A stretch of 64,000 nucleotides of DNA, from the NCBI RefSeq assembly GCF_013267835.1, contig NZ_CP053939.1:682001-746000 (forward strand), written 5' to 3'. This document shows, piece after piece, positions 9,859-19,395 of this stretch. Both the position numbers and the translations under genes were made by a program. The DNA comes from Neisseria mucosa (lineage in GTDB: Bacteria > Pseudomonadota > Gammaproteobacteria > Burkholderiales > Neisseriaceae). The notes under the pieces were generated by a model that had not been told where the DNA came from, did no database searches, and was given only the letters and a program-made list of their open reading frames with translations. The first letter of the stretch is position 1. Every line of letters begins with the position of its first letter.

Positions 9859-11268
9859 ATGTCTATTAAATTTGCCGATTTGAACCTTGATAAAAACATT
9901 TTGTCAGCCGTACGCAGCGAGGGTTATGAAAGCCCGACTCCGATTCAGGCGCAAGCGATTCCGTTTGCTTTGGACGGCCGTGACATTATGGCTTCGGCAC
10001 AAACCGGTTCAGGCAAAACCGCCGCCTTCCTGCTGCCGACGTTGCAGCGGCTGACCAAGCGCAGCGAAAAACCGGGCAAAGGCCCGCGCGCGTTGGTGTT
10101 GACGCCGACCCGCGAATTGGCGGCCCAGGTGGAAAAAAATGCGCTGGCGTATGCTAAAAATATGCGTTGGTTCCGCACCGTCAGTATTGTCGGCGGCGCA
10201 TCTTTCGGCTACCAAACCCGCGCCCTGAGCAAACCGGTTGACCTGATTGTCGCCACGCCGGGCCGTCTGATGGACTTGATGCAAAGCGGCAAAGTCGATT
10301 TCGCCCGCTTAGAAGTGCTGATTTTGGACGAAGCCGACCGTATGTTGGACATGGGCTTTATCGACGATATCGAAACCATCGTCGAAGCCACCCCGACTGA
10401 CCGTCAGACTTTGTTATTCTCCGCCACTTGGGACGGCGCAGTCGGCAAACTCGCGCGCAAACTGACCAAAGACCCTGAAATCATCGAAGTTGAGCGCGTG
10501 GACGACCAAGGCAAAATCGAAGAGCAGCTGCTGTACTGCGACGACATGCGCCACAAAAACCGCCTGCTCGACCACATTCTGCGCGACGCCAACATCGACC
10601 AATGCGTGATTTTCACGTCCACCAAAGCCATGACCGAAGTCATCGCGGATGAATTGTACGAAAAAGGTTTCGCCGCCAACTGTCTGCACGGCGATATGCC
10701 GCAAGGCTGGCGCAACCGCACGCTGATGGACTTGCGCAAAGGCCGCTGCAAAATTTTGGTTGCCACCGACGTCGCCGCACGCGGTATCGACGTACCGACC
10801 ATTACCCACGTTATCAACTACGATCTGCCGAAACAGGCGGAAGACTACGTCCACCGCATCGGCCGTACCGGTCGCGCAGGCCGTACCGGTATTGCGATTA
10901 CTTTTGCCGAAGTGAACGAATACGTCAAAGTACACAAAATCGAAAAATACATCGGCCGTAAATTGCCTGAACTGACCATCGAAGGTATGGAGCCGACACG
11001 CAAACGTAAATCCGCAGGCGGCAAGCCGAAAGGCAAAGGCGGCTGGGGCGATCGTAAATCCGGCGGCTGGCGCGGTGATAAGAAACCGGGCAAAGAAGGC
11101 TTTGGCGGCAAATCACGCGGCGAAGGTCATAAAAAAGACGGCTTCAAAAAAGATGGCTTTAAGAAAGACGGTTTCAAGAAGTCTGAAGGTTTCAAAAAAG
11201 GCGGCGAAGGCTTTAAAGGCAAGCGCAAGTCTAACGACAGCTTTGGCGGCAAACACAAAAGAGGTTGA
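9859..11268 (+). CDS. rhlE: DEAD-box ATP-dependent RNA helicase, RhlE type
   Basis: RNA helicase for ribosome assembly, RNA turnover or cold adaptation in the cytosol; 469 residues from the ATG at 9859. This start begins MSIKFADLNLDKN, the normal DEAD-box N-terminus, and is preferred to an in-frame ATG at 9754. Motifs in order: the Q motif (SPTPIQAQAI), Walker A AQTGSGKT at 47-54, PTRELAAQ, TPGRLMD, DEAD, SAT, VATDVAARGIDVP and HRIGRTGRAGRTG. The C-terminal ~85 residues are a basic, Gly/Lys-rich tail with three KKDGF tandem repeats (near 11128-11180), probably an RNA-binding extension. It is expressed from the promoter at 9588 and ends with a strong hairpin terminator. Confidence 0.9.
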   Translation: MSIKFADLNLDKNILSAVRSEGYESPTPIQAQAIPFALDGRDIMASAQTGSGKTAAFLLPTLQRLTKRSEKPGKGPRALVLTPTRELAAQVEKNALAYAKNMRWFRTVSIVGGASFGYQTRALSKPVDLIVATPGRLMDLMQSGKVDFARLEVLILDEADRMLDMGFIDDIETIVEATPTDRQTLLFSATWDGAVGKLARKLTKDPEIIEVERVDDQGKIEEQLLYCDDMRHKNRLLDHILRDANIDQCVIFTSTKAMTEVIADELYEKGFAANCLHGDMPQGWRNRTLMDLRKGRCKILVATDVAARGIDVPTITHVINYDLPKQAEDYVHRIGRTGRAGRTGIAITFAEVNEYVKVHKIEKYIGRKLPELTIEGMEPTRKRKSAGGKPKGKGGWGDRKSGGWRGDKKPGKEGFGGKSRGEGHKKDGFKKDGFKKDGFKKSEGFKKGGEGFKGKRKSNDSFGGKHKRG

Positions 11269-11301
11269 TTGCTTCAGTCTTAAGGCCGTCTGAAAAGACA
11301 T

Positions 11302-11329
11302 AAGGGCGTGTGAAGACACGCCCTTTTTT
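11302..11329 (+). terminator. Intrinsic terminator of rhlE
   Basis: AAGGGCGTGT-gaag-ACACGCCCTT followed by a T run; a classic Rho-independent hairpin shortly after a single AG-DUS. Confidence 0.85.
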
Positions 11330-11351
11330 ATGGTTTCAAGTTTTTGTATAT

Positions 11352-11383
11352 AAAAAAGCGTGGGATTGGTCCCACGCTTTTTT
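11352..11383. terminator. Bidirectional terminator between rhlE and leuB
   Basis: AAAAAAGCGTGGGA-ttgg-TCCCACGCTTTTTT. The A run and T run on either side serve both convergent genes; it overlaps the DUS that follows leuB. Confidence 0.8.
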
Positions 11384-11395
11384 TCAGACGGCCTC

Positions 11396-12466
11396 TTACA
11401 AAGCGGCCAATACGGCATCGCCCATTTCGGAGCAGGAAACCAGTTTGGTGCCTTCTTCGTAAATGTCGCCGGTACGCAAGCCTTGTTGCAGTACTTTTTG
11501 TACGGCGTTTTCAACTTGTTGCGCGCGTGTTTCGTCGTTCAGGCTGTAACGCAGCAGCATGGCAAGAGACAATACGGTCGCCAGTGGATTGGCTTTGTTT
11601 TGACCGGCAATGTCAGGAGCGGAGCCGTGAGACGGTTCGTACAGGCCTTTGCCGTTTTCGTCCAAAGAAGCAGAAGGCAGCATACCGATGGAGCCGGTCA
11701 GCATGGAGGCTTCGTCAGAGAGGATGTCGCCGAAGATGTTGCCGGTGGCAATCACGTCAAATTGTTTGGGCGCGCGTACCAACTGCATGGCGGCATTGTC
11801 GACGTACATATGGGAAAGCTCAACATCAGGATATTGTTTGCCGATTTCTTCAAAGATTTCGCGCCACAGTTCGGTGGTTTCCAAAACGTTGGCTTTGCCT
11901 ACGGAGCAGACTTTTTTGCTGCGTTTTTGGGCGGATTGGAAGGCAACGTGGGCAATACGGCGGATTTCGCTTTCGCTGTATTTCATGGTGTTGTAGCCTT
12001 CGCGTTCGCCGTTTTCCAAAACACGGATGCCGCGCGGCTCGCCAAAGTAAATATCGCCGGTCAGTTCGCGTACGATAAGGATGTCGAGGCCGGCTACGAT
12101 TTCAGGTTTCAAAGTAGAAGCATTGGCCAGCTCTTTATACAAAATGGCAGGGCGCAAATTGGCAAACAGATTCAAGTCTTTACGAATAGCCAATAAGCCG
12201 CGTTCAGGGCGCAGCGGACGATCGAGATTGTCGTATTGAGGAGAACCGACTGCACCAAGCAGGACCGCATCGGCTTTGCGGCAAAGGTTTTGTGTGAATT
12301 CTGGATAAGGATGGCCGTATTCGTCATAGGCTTCGCCGCCCAAAGGCGCGTATTCGTAGCTGACATCCAAACCTTGTTCGATAAGTTTGTCGAGTACACG
12401 GACGGTTTCTGCAACGATTTCAGGGCCGATGCCGTCGCCGCGCAAGATAGCGATATGTTTGGTCAT
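11396..12466 (-). CDS. leuB: 3-isopropylmalate dehydrogenase
   Basis: NAD-dependent oxidative decarboxylation of 3-isopropylmalate to 2-oxoisocaproate in leucine synthesis. It has 356 residues, the usual length. The N-terminus is [26 protein letters not shown], the substrate-arginine region ([13 protein letters not shown]), [15 protein letters not shown] and the metal/NAD part [14 protein letters not shown] distinguish LeuB from isocitrate or tartrate dehydrogenases. It is the last gene of a minus-strand group leuC...leuD...leuB, separated from leuD by three genes of unrelated or unknown role. Confidence 0.95.
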   Translation of the reverse strand: MTKHIAILRGDGIGPEIVAETVRVLDKLIEQGLDVSYEYAPLGGEAYDEYGHPYPEFTQNLCRKADAVLLGAVGSPQYDNLDRPLRPERGLLAIRKDLNLFANLRPAILYKELANASTLKPEIVAGLDILIVRELTGDIYFGEPRGIRVLENGEREGYNTMKYSESEIRRIAHVAFQSAQKRSKKVCSVGKANVLETTELWREIFEEIGKQYPDVELSHMYVDNAAMQLVRAPKQFDVIATGNIFGDILSDEASMLTGSIGMLPSASLDENGKGLYEPSHGSAPDIAGQNKANPLATVLSLAMLLRYSLNDETRAQQVENAVQKVLQQGLRTGDIYEEGTKLVSCSEMGDAVLAAL

Positions 12467-12532
12467 TTCGGGTTTCCTTATGGGAAGGTTTTAGGTAAAG
12501 GGCAGGTCGCCTGTTTTTCAGACGGCCTTAAA

Positions 12533-13396
12533 TCAATTTGCTCTGAAAACGCTGATTGTACCATTATGGTACTGGTAAAGCTGGGTAGAAATCGCGTAGG
12601 CAGAGTCTTCAAATGCCTGCAGGGCAATATTTGCCATCGCCTGCAAAGCCTCTTCATCGGATGGGCTGCAAACGAGCAGGGCGTTGCGTGCCGGGACTGC
12701 AAAAACAGGGTTGACCGGCAGCATAGGATCGTCTTTAAGCACTTCGTCCAAAAGCAAAATCAGGGAAGCATCATAGTCGTTGTCCAAATGGATTTGAGCC
12801 AATGACCAACCTTCGGCATGATGAATTTGAACACCTCCATTCATCCGTTGGCGCAAATTATCCATGGCGGTACGATACAAGGCGTCCTCATCTTCAATAC
12901 CGGCTTCTTTCATATGCTCACGATTGAGCGTATGCATGGATTCTTCCGTATCCACCATGTAAAGCAACATGATATCGCCCGCAATCGGTTTGTATACCAG
13001 ATAATCGGCAGGTTCGTCTTTGTCCGTATTTGTAATCAGTCTGACGTTTTCCAGATAAATCGTATTTTTAATTGTCGGAAGAATTTGTTGTGCTGAAACA
13101 CTGGCATCAGCATCTTGAATCTTATCGATAACCGCTAAATTGGCAGCAACAATAGCCTCCAAGGCCTCGGGATTTTGCAGATAACTTGTGTAATGGTTGC
13201 TCAAATATGTGCTGAACGATGCTTCATCATCTTCGGAAAACTGGATGATGATAGGCGAAGAAGCAATGTTTTCGCCCCAGTCGATTTTTGCCTCAAGATC
13301 CAATTCTTCTTGGATGCGACGGGCAAAGTATTCGACAAATTCCTGCCAAGTCATTAATTTAGGTTTAGAGCGGAACAACCTGCTGAAAAAAGACAT
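12533..13396 (-). CDS. DUF1444 (YtpQ-like) protein
   Basis: A 287-residue cytosolic protein, acidic overall apart from a basic N-terminus (MSFFSRLFRSKPK), with no signal peptide or membrane segment. Segments such as MTWQEFVEYFARRIQEE at the N-terminus, DYLVYKPIAGDIMLLYMVD in the middle and NPVFAVPARNALLVC near the C-terminus fit the DUF1444/YtpQ family, known mainly from Firmicutes and without an assigned reaction. It lies between leuB and a YhcH-type gene in the same direction. I cannot assign a function. Confidence 0.7.
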   Translation of the reverse strand: MSFFSRLFRSKPKLMTWQEFVEYFARRIQEELDLEAKIDWGENIASSPIIIQFSEDDEASFSTYLSNHYTSYLQNPEALEAIVAANLAVIDKIQDADASVSAQQILPTIKNTIYLENVRLITNTDKDEPADYLVYKPIAGDIMLLYMVDTEESMHTLNREHMKEAGIEDEDALYRTAMDNLRQRMNGGVQIHHAEGWSLAQIHLDNDYDASLILLLDEVLKDDPMLPVNPVFAVPARNALLVCSPSDEEALQAMANIALQAFEDSAYAISTQLYQYHNGTISVFRAN

Positions 13397-13434
13397 ATTG
13401 TGTCCTGAATAAGGAAGTAAGGCCGTCTGAAAAA

Positions 13435-13896
13435 TTATAGACGTTCGGTTTCAACACGGATTTTAAAAACAACTTTGCGTATGTTTGCCCTGTCGCCGAC
13501 CAATGGGGCATGCGCATCATTCGAGAAAAATAGCGCAAATTCGCCGGGCTCCAAGGTCAACCAGGTTTCCGGCTCGCAGTCGAAAAACTCGATATCGCGT
13601 TTTTCGTTGTAGCCTAAACCGTTTTTCAGACGGCCTCTGTCTATCCAGCCATACGTTTCGCTGCCATCAATCGGCGTTTGAATATCAATGTGTTTTAAGT
13701 GCGCTTCAGGCTTAGCTTCGCCTTGAGTCCTCATCGGCTCGCTGCCGATAAAAATACGGATATTGGGATTTTCGCACGGCACTTGACCGTCCGGCAGATT
13801 GGCAAAATCTAGGGTCTGCAACAGATGGAAGGCCTCGGCAAAGTCAGGATGCAGGACAGCGTAGCGGGTAGCATTGCTTATGGTGTCGGTAATCAT
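13435..13896 (-). CDS. YhcH/YjgK/YiaL family cupin-fold protein
   Basis: A 153-residue beta-barrel protein of the family (DUF386) that includes EbgC and YhcH, often tied to sugar or sialic-acid breakdown. Visible: the hydrophilic N-terminus MITDTISNATRYAVLHP, KPEAHLKHIDIQTPIDG with the conserved His residues expected to bind metal, and a C-terminal LTLEPGEFALFFSNDAHAP cupin strand pair with a His. No sugar genes are adjacent, so its substrate is unknown. A DUS lies within the coding region near 13622. Confidence 0.8.
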   Translation of the reverse strand: MITDTISNATRYAVLHPDFAEAFHLLQTLDFANLPDGQVPCENPNIRIFIGSEPMRTQGEAKPEAHLKHIDIQTPIDGSETYGWIDRGRLKNGLGYNEKRDIEFFDCEPETWLTLEPGEFALFFSNDAHAPLVGDRANIRKVVFKIRVETERL

Positions 13897-13988
13897 GGTA
13901 TGGTTAGGTAGAAATTAAACTTCAGACCAATACGTTTTTAAGGATGCTTTATTTGAATTGTAACAACAAGGCCGTCTGAAAATGCTTT

Positions 13989-14657
13989 TTATGGAGTTGT
14001 ATTTTGCAAATCCAAAGTGGAAGCATAATGTTCTGCTATGGGAACACGCTTGCGGCTGACTTGGTTTATATCGCTGCCTTCTTCAGTCCATAAAAACGGA
14101 AAGAACGTGTAAACGCTGTCACCATTCAAATCACGGATTTCTTCGCGCCAATTTTCCCAACGCAGGTTTTCGTAAAACAACTGCAAATCGCCGTTCAATG
14201 CCCAATTTAAGAAGTCGCCGTAACCTTTACCGCAATCTTCCCATTCCAAGGTATCCGGTGGCAGGTAGAAAACATTACCTACTTTGCCATTCAATCCTCC
14301 ACCATTAATCGCAAAATAGCCTCCAGCAACATCATCGGCAAACAGATAATAGGGAGCAGGGCCTGCTGGCTCGGATTGTGTGCGGCTCAGATTCCAACTT
14401 CCCAGACCACGGGGTAGCTTCGTACTGCCGGAACCCAGTATCCGCAACCAGCCATCATCAATCAGGATGCCGCCGGTTTCATAAACGACAGCGCCCATAA
14501 ACGAACGTATCGTTACTTGGGTTTTGAAAAGTTCTTCCTGTACCTTTTCAAGTGTACGAGGCAGGACTTCAACGCTGTTTGTCGCTTCCTCAAGCCACTC
14601 TTGAATCAATGGCCATGCAGGGTCTTGGGTTTGGATTAATTCGTCGAATGATCTCAT
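13989..14657 (-). CDS. DUF2625 family protein
   Basis: A 222-residue soluble protein with no signal peptide. MRSFDELIQTQDPAWPLIQ, the GILIDDGWLRILGSGS segment, GPAPYYLFADDVAGGYFAINGG and YLPPDTLEWEDCG match the DUF2625 family as I know it. Members have no established activity; the fold is thought to resemble SMI1/KNR4-type modules, which often occur as immunity proteins, but that link is uncertain. It is a single gene between leuD and the YhcH gene. Confidence 0.7.
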   Translation of the reverse strand: MRSFDELIQTQDPAWPLIQEWLEEATNSVEVLPRTLEKVQEELFKTQVTIRSFMGAVVYETGGILIDDGWLRILGSGSTKLPRGLGSWNLSRTQSEPAGPAPYYLFADDVAGGYFAINGGGLNGKVGNVFYLPPDTLEWEDCGKGYGDFLNWALNGDLQLFYENLRWENWREEIRDLNGDSVYTFFPFLWTEEGSDINQVSRKRVPIAEHYASTLDLQNTTP

Positions 14658-14679
14658 GGACTATCCCAAAACATTCAGT

Positions 14680-14719
14680 AAAGGCCGTCTGAAACGCTTA
14701 AATTTTTCAGACGGCCTTT
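14680..14719 (-). terminator. DUS-pair terminator after leuD
   Basis: AAAGGCCGTCTGAAA (14680-14694) and TTTCAGACGGCCTTT (14705-14719), right after the leuD stop codon. Confidence 0.75.
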
Positions 14720-14725
14720 GGTATA

Positions 14726-15367
14726 TCAACCGTTAAACAGCCAAGGTTGGCTTTGGCGGCGTTTTTCTTCGAAATCGCGGATTTCGTCGGCGTGTTGCAG
14801 AGTCAGGCCGATTTCGTCCAAGCCGTTTAAGAGGCAGTGTTTGCGGTGTTCGGTAATGTCGAATGTGAATGTCTCGCCGCTAGGAGTGGTCAGGGTTTGC
14901 TCGGCAAGGTTGATGGAGAGTTGATAGCCTTCGTTGGCTTCAACTTCTTTGAAAAGCTGGTCAACCTGTTCTTCGGTCAAAACGATGGGTAAAAGGCCGT
15001 TTTTGTAGCAGTTGTTGAAGAAGATGTCGGCAAAGCTGGGGGCAATGATGGCGCGGAAGCCGTAGTCGTCCAATGCCCAAGGGGCGTGTTCGCGTGAAGA
15101 GCCACAACCAAAGTTTTTACGCGTCAATAGGATTTGCGCGCCTTGATAGCGTGGTTGGTTCAGGGAGAAATCCGGATTCAATGGGCGTTTGCTGTTGTCC
15201 ATGCCAGGTTCGCCGTGGTCGAGGTAACGCCATTCGTCAAAGGCATTAGGGCCGAAGCCGCTGCGTTTGATGGATTTTAAAAATTGTTTGGGGATGATGG
15301 CGTCGGTATCGACATTGCTGCGGTTGAGCGGGGCGACGATGGCGGTAATTTTGGTAAAGGCTTTCAT
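14726..15367 (-). CDS. leuD: 3-isopropylmalate dehydratase small subunit
   Basis: Swivelling domain of the LeuCD isomerase that converts 2-isopropylmalate to 3-isopropylmalate; 213 residues. [13 protein letters not shown] near the N-terminus, then [19 protein letters not shown] and [17 protein letters not shown] are the family landmarks. It works with LeuC, encoded 0.9 kb upstream at 16262-17671. The two subunit genes are separated by a lipoprotein gene and a VOC gene, and a DUS hairpin follows each part, so they may not share one transcript. Confidence 0.95.
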   Translation of the reverse strand: MKAFTKITAIVAPLNRSNVDTDAIIPKQFLKSIKRSGFGPNAFDEWRYLDHGEPGMDNSKRPLNPDFSLNQPRYQGAQILLTRKNFGCGSSREHAPWALDDYGFRAIIAPSFADIFFNNCYKNGLLPIVLTEEQVDQLFKEVEANEGYQLSINLAEQTLTTPSGETFTFDITEHRKHCLLNGLDEIGLTLQHADEIRDFEEKRRQSQPWLFNG

Positions 15368-15412
15368 GTCAGGTTCTTATAGTAATAATGGGAAATTTTA
15401 TGGCTATTCGGC

Positions 15413-15778
15413 TTAGCGTATGCTGTGCAAACCGATTCGGTTGCCTTCTGTATCTTCGATAAATGCGGCAAAGCCGTTGGCAATGCGGAATTTCTCTTGT
15501 AACAGTTTGCCGCCTGCTGCAACGGCTTTTTCTGCGGTTTCGGCACAATCCGGGCAATTGAAGAAAATAGTCGTTCCACCGTGGCCGGGCTGAGCATTAC
15601 TGTCGTGCCAAATCATGCCGGCCGTACCGTGTTGGGTGTAATCGGCTGGAAAAATGATGAAACGGAATCCGTTGCCGCCAACGTCTTGCAGGGGCTTGTC
15701 GAATACGGATTCGTAAAAGGCTTTGGCGCGATCCAAATCATGAGCGTGAATACCAAACCAGCTTGACGGATTACTCAT
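15413..15778 (-). CDS. VOC-superfamily (glyoxalase/bleomycin-resistance-like) protein
   Basis: A 121-residue single VOC module: NPSSWFGIHAHDLDRAKAFYESVF at the start is the typical metal-ligand His plus betaalpha unit, and FIEDTEGNRIGLHS at the end supplies the Glu/His side. The family includes metal enzymes and binding proteins; the substrate cannot be read from sequence. It sits between leuD and a small lipoprotein gene, in the same direction. Confidence 0.8.
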   Translation of the reverse strand: MSNPSSWFGIHAHDLDRAKAFYESVFDKPLQDVGGNGFRFIIFPADYTQHGTAGMIWHDSNAQPGHGGTTIFFNCPDCAETAEKAVAAGGKLLQEKFRIANGFAAFIEDTEGNRIGLHSIR

Positions 15779-15830
15779 TGTTTCTTCCTTTGCTTGGAAT
15801 CGTGAAAATGTCTGGAAAATTAATAATGTA

Positions 15831-15872
15831 TCAGGCCGTCTGAAACGGAGTCAGGAGCTTCAGACGGCCTGA
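15831..15872 (-). terminator. DUS-pair terminator after small lipoprotein gene
   Basis: TCAGGCCGTCTGAA and TTCAGACGGCCTGA, 14-nt loop, just after the lipoprotein stop codon. Confidence 0.7.
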
Positions 15873-15881
15873 TTTACCGAA

Positions 15882-16136
15882 TTATTCGGTAGCGGCTTCG
15901 ATTTTTTCTCCAACATGGCTCATGCCGCGGCCTACTGCATTGCCGCCTTTTTTAACGGCTTCGCCGGTTTTGTCGGCAACGTGTTCTGCGGTTTCTTTGG
16001 TTTTATCGGCTACGCGCTCGGCAGTCTCTTTGGTTTTGTCCCAATTGCGGTTGGCATCGTTTTTTGCGCCGGACCAAGTGCTGGAACAAGCTGACAGGAT
16101 AAGGGCTGCGGCAGCCAATGCAAACAGTTTTTTCAT
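15882..16136 (-). CDS. Small helical lipoprotein with apolipoprotein-like repeats
   Basis: An 84-residue protein with signal peptide and lipobox (MKKLFALAAAALILSAC, Cys at residue 17), so predicted to be lipid-anchored. The mature part contains repeats of the form DKTKETAE-(R/H)-VADKT, giving an amphipathic helix as in entericidin or LEA-like stress lipoproteins. I cannot assign a precise role; an envelope stress or structural lipoprotein is the reasonable guess. It lies between leuC and the VOC gene. Confidence 0.8.
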   Translation of the reverse strand: MKKLFALAAAALILSACSSTWSGAKNDANRNWDKTKETAERVADKTKETAEHVADKTGEAVKKGGNAVGRGMSHVGEKIEAATE

Positions 16137-16261
16137 AGTAGATTCCTTTCAAGGTATCGATTGATTGAGAAGGTTTTCAAACGTTTTGCGCAATGGGAAA
16201 ACTTAATTGGGCAATGTATTGTTTCAGACGGCCTGATGAATAAAGGCTGTCTGAACATGTT

Positions 16262-17671
16262 TTAAGCCATAGTGCGGATGTCGGTAAAACGGCCGGTTAC
16301 CGCGGCTGCGGCTGCCATAGCCGGGCTGACGAGATGGGTGCGTCCGCCGTTGCCTTGACGGCCTTCAAAGTTACGGTTGGAAGTGGAGGCGCAACGCTGT
16401 CCCGGGGTCAGGCGGTCGGCATTCATGGCGAGGCACATCGAGCAGCCCGGTTCGCGCCATTCGAAGCCGGCATCGATGAAAATTTTGTCCAAGCCTTCTT
16501 TTTCAGCTTGTTCTTTAACCAAGCCGGAGCCGGGAACGATTAACACGCGTTGTACATTGTCCGCTTTTTTGCGGCCTTTGGCGATAGCAGCGGCTTCGCG
16601 CAAATCTTCGATACGGCTGTTGGTACAAGATCCGATAAAGACGATATCGACAGGGATTTCGTTCAATGGCGTACCCGCTTCCAAGCCCATGTATTCAAGG
16701 GCGCGTTCCATGCCGCTGCGTTTGACCGGATCGGTTTCTTCGGCAGGATTCGGTACTTTGCCGCTGATGTCCAAAACCATTTCAGGAGATGTACCCCAGG
16801 TTACTTGAGGCTCGATGTCTTCGGCTTTGAAGTGGTATTCTTTATCAAAAACTGCGCCTTCGTCAGACACCAGCGTGCGCCAGTATTCGACGGCTTTGTC
16901 CCATGCTTCGCCTTTAGGTGCGAAAGGTTTGCCTTTTACATAGTCGATGGTGGTTTGGTCGACGGCAACCATGCCTGAGCGCGCACCGGCTTCAATCGCC
17001 ATATTGCACAAGGTCATGCGGCCTTCCATAGAAAGGCTGCGGATGGCTTCGCCGCCAAACTCGATGGCGTAACCTGTACCACCGGCCGTACCGATTTGGC
17101 CGATGATATAAAGCGCTACGTCTTTAGCGGTAACACCGGGTTTCAGACGGCCTTCAACGGAAATCAGCATGGATTTGGATTTTTTTGCGGTAATGCACTG
17201 GGTTGCCATGGTATGTTCGACTTCGGAAGTACCGATACCGTGAGCCAATGCACCGAATGCGCCGTGGGTAGAGGTGTGCGAGTCGCCACAAACGACGGTC
17301 ATACCGGGCAGGGTGGCACCTTGTTCCGGGCCCATGACGTGCACAATGCCTTGACCTTTATCCATAAACGGGAAGTAGGCGAGTGCGCCAAACTCTTTGA
17401 TGTTTTTGTCCAAAGTATCGACTTGCAGTTTGGAAATCGGGTCTTGGATGCCTTTATCCCAGTCGCCGGTCGGGGTATTGTGGTCGGCTGTGGAGACTAC
17501 GCTGTCGATACGCCAGAGTTTGCGGCCGGCCATTTTCAAGCCTTCAAATGCCTGCGGGCTGGTAACTTCGTGAACCAAATGACGGTCGATGTAAAGCAGG
17601 ACAGTGCCGTCTTCTTCTTCGCGGACGACGTGGCTGTTCCAAAGTTTATCGTAAAGGGTTTGTGCGCTCAT
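16262..17671 (-). CDS. leuC: 3-isopropylmalate dehydratase large subunit
   Basis: Catalytic 4Fe-4S subunit of isopropylmalate isomerase; 469 residues, the usual length. [16 protein letters not shown] at the start, [18 protein letters not shown], then the cluster cysteines in [13 protein letters not shown] and GCSMCLAMN, and [14 protein letters not shown] at the end are all intact. It partners LeuD (14726-15367). The gene is divergent from gshA, and the shared intergenic region holds a 17-bp inverted repeat that could be an operator. Confidence 0.96.
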   Translation of the reverse strand: MSAQTLYDKLWNSHVVREEEDGTVLLYIDRHLVHEVTSPQAFEGLKMAGRKLWRIDSVVSTADHNTPTGDWDKGIQDPISKLQVDTLDKNIKEFGALAYFPFMDKGQGIVHVMGPEQGATLPGMTVVCGDSHTSTHGAFGALAHGIGTSEVEHTMATQCITAKKSKSMLISVEGRLKPGVTAKDVALYIIGQIGTAGGTGYAIEFGGEAIRSLSMEGRMTLCNMAIEAGARSGMVAVDQTTIDYVKGKPFAPKGEAWDKAVEYWRTLVSDEGAVFDKEYHFKAEDIEPQVTWGTSPEMVLDISGKVPNPAEETDPVKRSGMERALEYMGLEAGTPLNEIPVDIVFIGSCTNSRIEDLREAAAIAKGRKKADNVQRVLIVPGSGLVKEQAEKEGLDKIFIDAGFEWREPGCSMCLAMNADRLTPGQRCASTSNRNFEGRQGNGGRTHLVSPAMAAAAAVTGRFTDIRTMA

Positions 17672-17758
17672 GATGAGTTTCTTTGCTAATTGGTAAGTAT
17701 GAATGATGGTTTGTGTTTATGGGCGGATTTTAGGCTTTTTATAGGGGCTGTGCAATAG

Positions 17759-17825
17759 AAATTTGTCCAATTTTTAAAATTTGTCGTAAAGTTTCAAAAA
17801 GCCTTATCAAAAATTAGACAAATTG
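17759..17825. promoter_or_regulatory. Inverted repeat between divergent leuC and gshA
   Basis: 17759-17775 (AAATTTGTCCAATTTTT) and 17809-17825 (AAAAATTAGACAAATTG) are reverse complements at 15 of 17 positions, centres 50 bp apart. A further ATTTGTC lies at 17779. The AT-rich, about five-helical-turn arrangement looks like a two-site operator. No regulator gene is adjacent. Confidence 0.45.
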
Positions 17826-17935
17826 TAGAATTGTTGACAAAAAGATGCATTTTATCTGAAAGAATACTTGTCGAAATGCACTAAAAAGTTCTATCATTCT
17901 CACTCAATATCCACATTTACCAAGAGGTATAGAGA

Positions 17936-19294
17936 ATGAAATTACCGGTTCTGGCTCCTGAGTACCTGACTCAATTTCAGGAATTCGAGAGAAAAATTCT
18001 TGCCAATCATGCCAAAATCGAAGCATGGTTTCGTTCGCACTGGAACGAACACCGTCCGCCGTTTTATGGTTCGGTTGACATCCGCAATGCCGGTTACAAA
18101 ATTTCATCTATTGATATGAATTTGTTTCCGGGCGGCTTCAATAATTTGAATCCAAACTTCATCCCGCTGGCAGCGGTTGCCGCGCAAGATGCGGTACAGC
18201 GCGCCTGTGAAACGGCAAAATCCGTATTGATTATTCCTGAAAACCACACACGCAACACATTCTACCTGCAAAACGTTTACGCACTCAGCGAGATTTTGCG
18301 TTCGGCAGGGTATGAAGTCCGTTTGGGCAGCCTGAATCCAGAAGTTACCGAGCCGACTGAGTTTGAAACTGCCTTGGGCGACAAAATCCTGCTGGAACCT
18401 TTATTGCGTACCCGTGAGCGCGTCCACCTTGCCGACGGTTTTTCGCCTTGCGTTGTTTTGTTGAATAACGACTTGTCCGCCGGCGTTCCCGATATTCTCA
18501 AAGGCATCAGCCAAACCGTATTGCCTCCATTGCACGGCGGTTGGACGACGCGCCGCAAAACAGAACATTTCAGTGCATACAACCAAGTTGCCACCGAATT
18601 TGCCAAGCTGATTGACGTCGATGAATGGCAAATTAATCCTTATTTTGAAAAAATCAGCGGTTTGGATTTCCAAGAGCGCGAAGGCGAGGACGCATTGGCA
18701 GGTGCGGTAGAACGCGTATTGGCGAAAATTCAAGCCAAATACGATGAATTGGGTATTACCGACCAACCTTTCGTGATTGTCAAAGCCGACGCAGGCACTT
18801 ACGGCATGGGCGTGATGAGCGTTAAATCAGCCGATGAAGTGCGCGGATTGAACCGCAAAAACCGCAATAAAATGGCAAAAGTCAAAGAAGGTTTGGAAGT
18901 CAGCGAAGTCATTGTCCAAGAAGGCATTTATACCTATGAAACCATGAACGGCGCCGTCAGCGAACCTGTCGTGTATATGATGGACCGTTTCGTCATCGGC
19001 GGCTTCTTCCGTGTACACGAAGGACGCGGAGCGGACGAAAACCTCAACGCCGGCGGCATGGTGTTCGTCCCGCTGTCCAACAGCATTCCCACCGGTAGCG
19101 GCGACAACTCCCAAGAGGCCCCCGAAGCCTGCAAACGCGTATTCGAACAATGGGATTCGCTCGGTATGCCACGCTCCGAGAAAGACTGCGACGTGGACAA
19201 CGAACACAACCGCCTCTACGTTTACGGCGTAATGGCACGCTTGTCCTTACTCGCCGCCGCATTAGAGTTGGAACAAACAGCGCCTCAAGCCTAA
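17936..19294 (+). CDS. gshA: Glutamate-cysteine ligase (proteobacterial ATP-grasp-like type)
   Basis: First step of glutathione synthesis, joining glutamate and cysteine with ATP. The 452-residue protein begins MKLPVLAPEYLTQFQEFE and carries SIDMNLFPGGFNNLNPNF, VIVKADAGTYGMGVMSVKS and GRGADENLNAGGMVFVPLS, landmarks of the GshA type first described in acidithiobacilli and common in beta-proteobacteria, not the E. coli GshA type. A DUS-pair terminator follows at 19317. gshB is not in the window. Confidence 0.88.
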   Translation: MKLPVLAPEYLTQFQEFERKILANHAKIEAWFRSHWNEHRPPFYGSVDIRNAGYKISSIDMNLFPGGFNNLNPNFIPLAAVAAQDAVQRACETAKSVLIIPENHTRNTFYLQNVYALSEILRSAGYEVRLGSLNPEVTEPTEFETALGDKILLEPLLRTRERVHLADGFSPCVVLLNNDLSAGVPDILKGISQTVLPPLHGGWTTRRKTEHFSAYNQVATEFAKLIDVDEWQINPYFEKISGLDFQEREGEDALAGAVERVLAKIQAKYDELGITDQPFVIVKADAGTYGMGVMSVKSADEVRGLNRKNRNKMAKVKEGLEVSEVIVQEGIYTYETMNGAVSEPVVYMMDRFVIGGFFRVHEGRGADENLNAGGMVFVPLSNSIPTGSGDNSQEAPEACKRVFEQWDSLGMPRSEKDCDVDNEHNRLYVYGVMARLSLLAAALELEQTAPQA

Positions 19295-19316
19295 TAAAAC
19301 ATTAATCAATGTCATC

Positions 19317-19348
19317 AGGCCGTCTGAAAATCAGTTTTCAGACGGCCT
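19317..19348 (+). terminator. DUS-pair terminator after gshA
   Basis: AGGCCGTCTGAAAA / TTTTCAGACGGCCT with a 4-nt loop, followed by TTTTAT. Confidence 0.8.
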
Positions 19349-19395
19349 TTTATGTCTGTACAATCCATTCAAACCAATAAACATGATTTCTTTTT

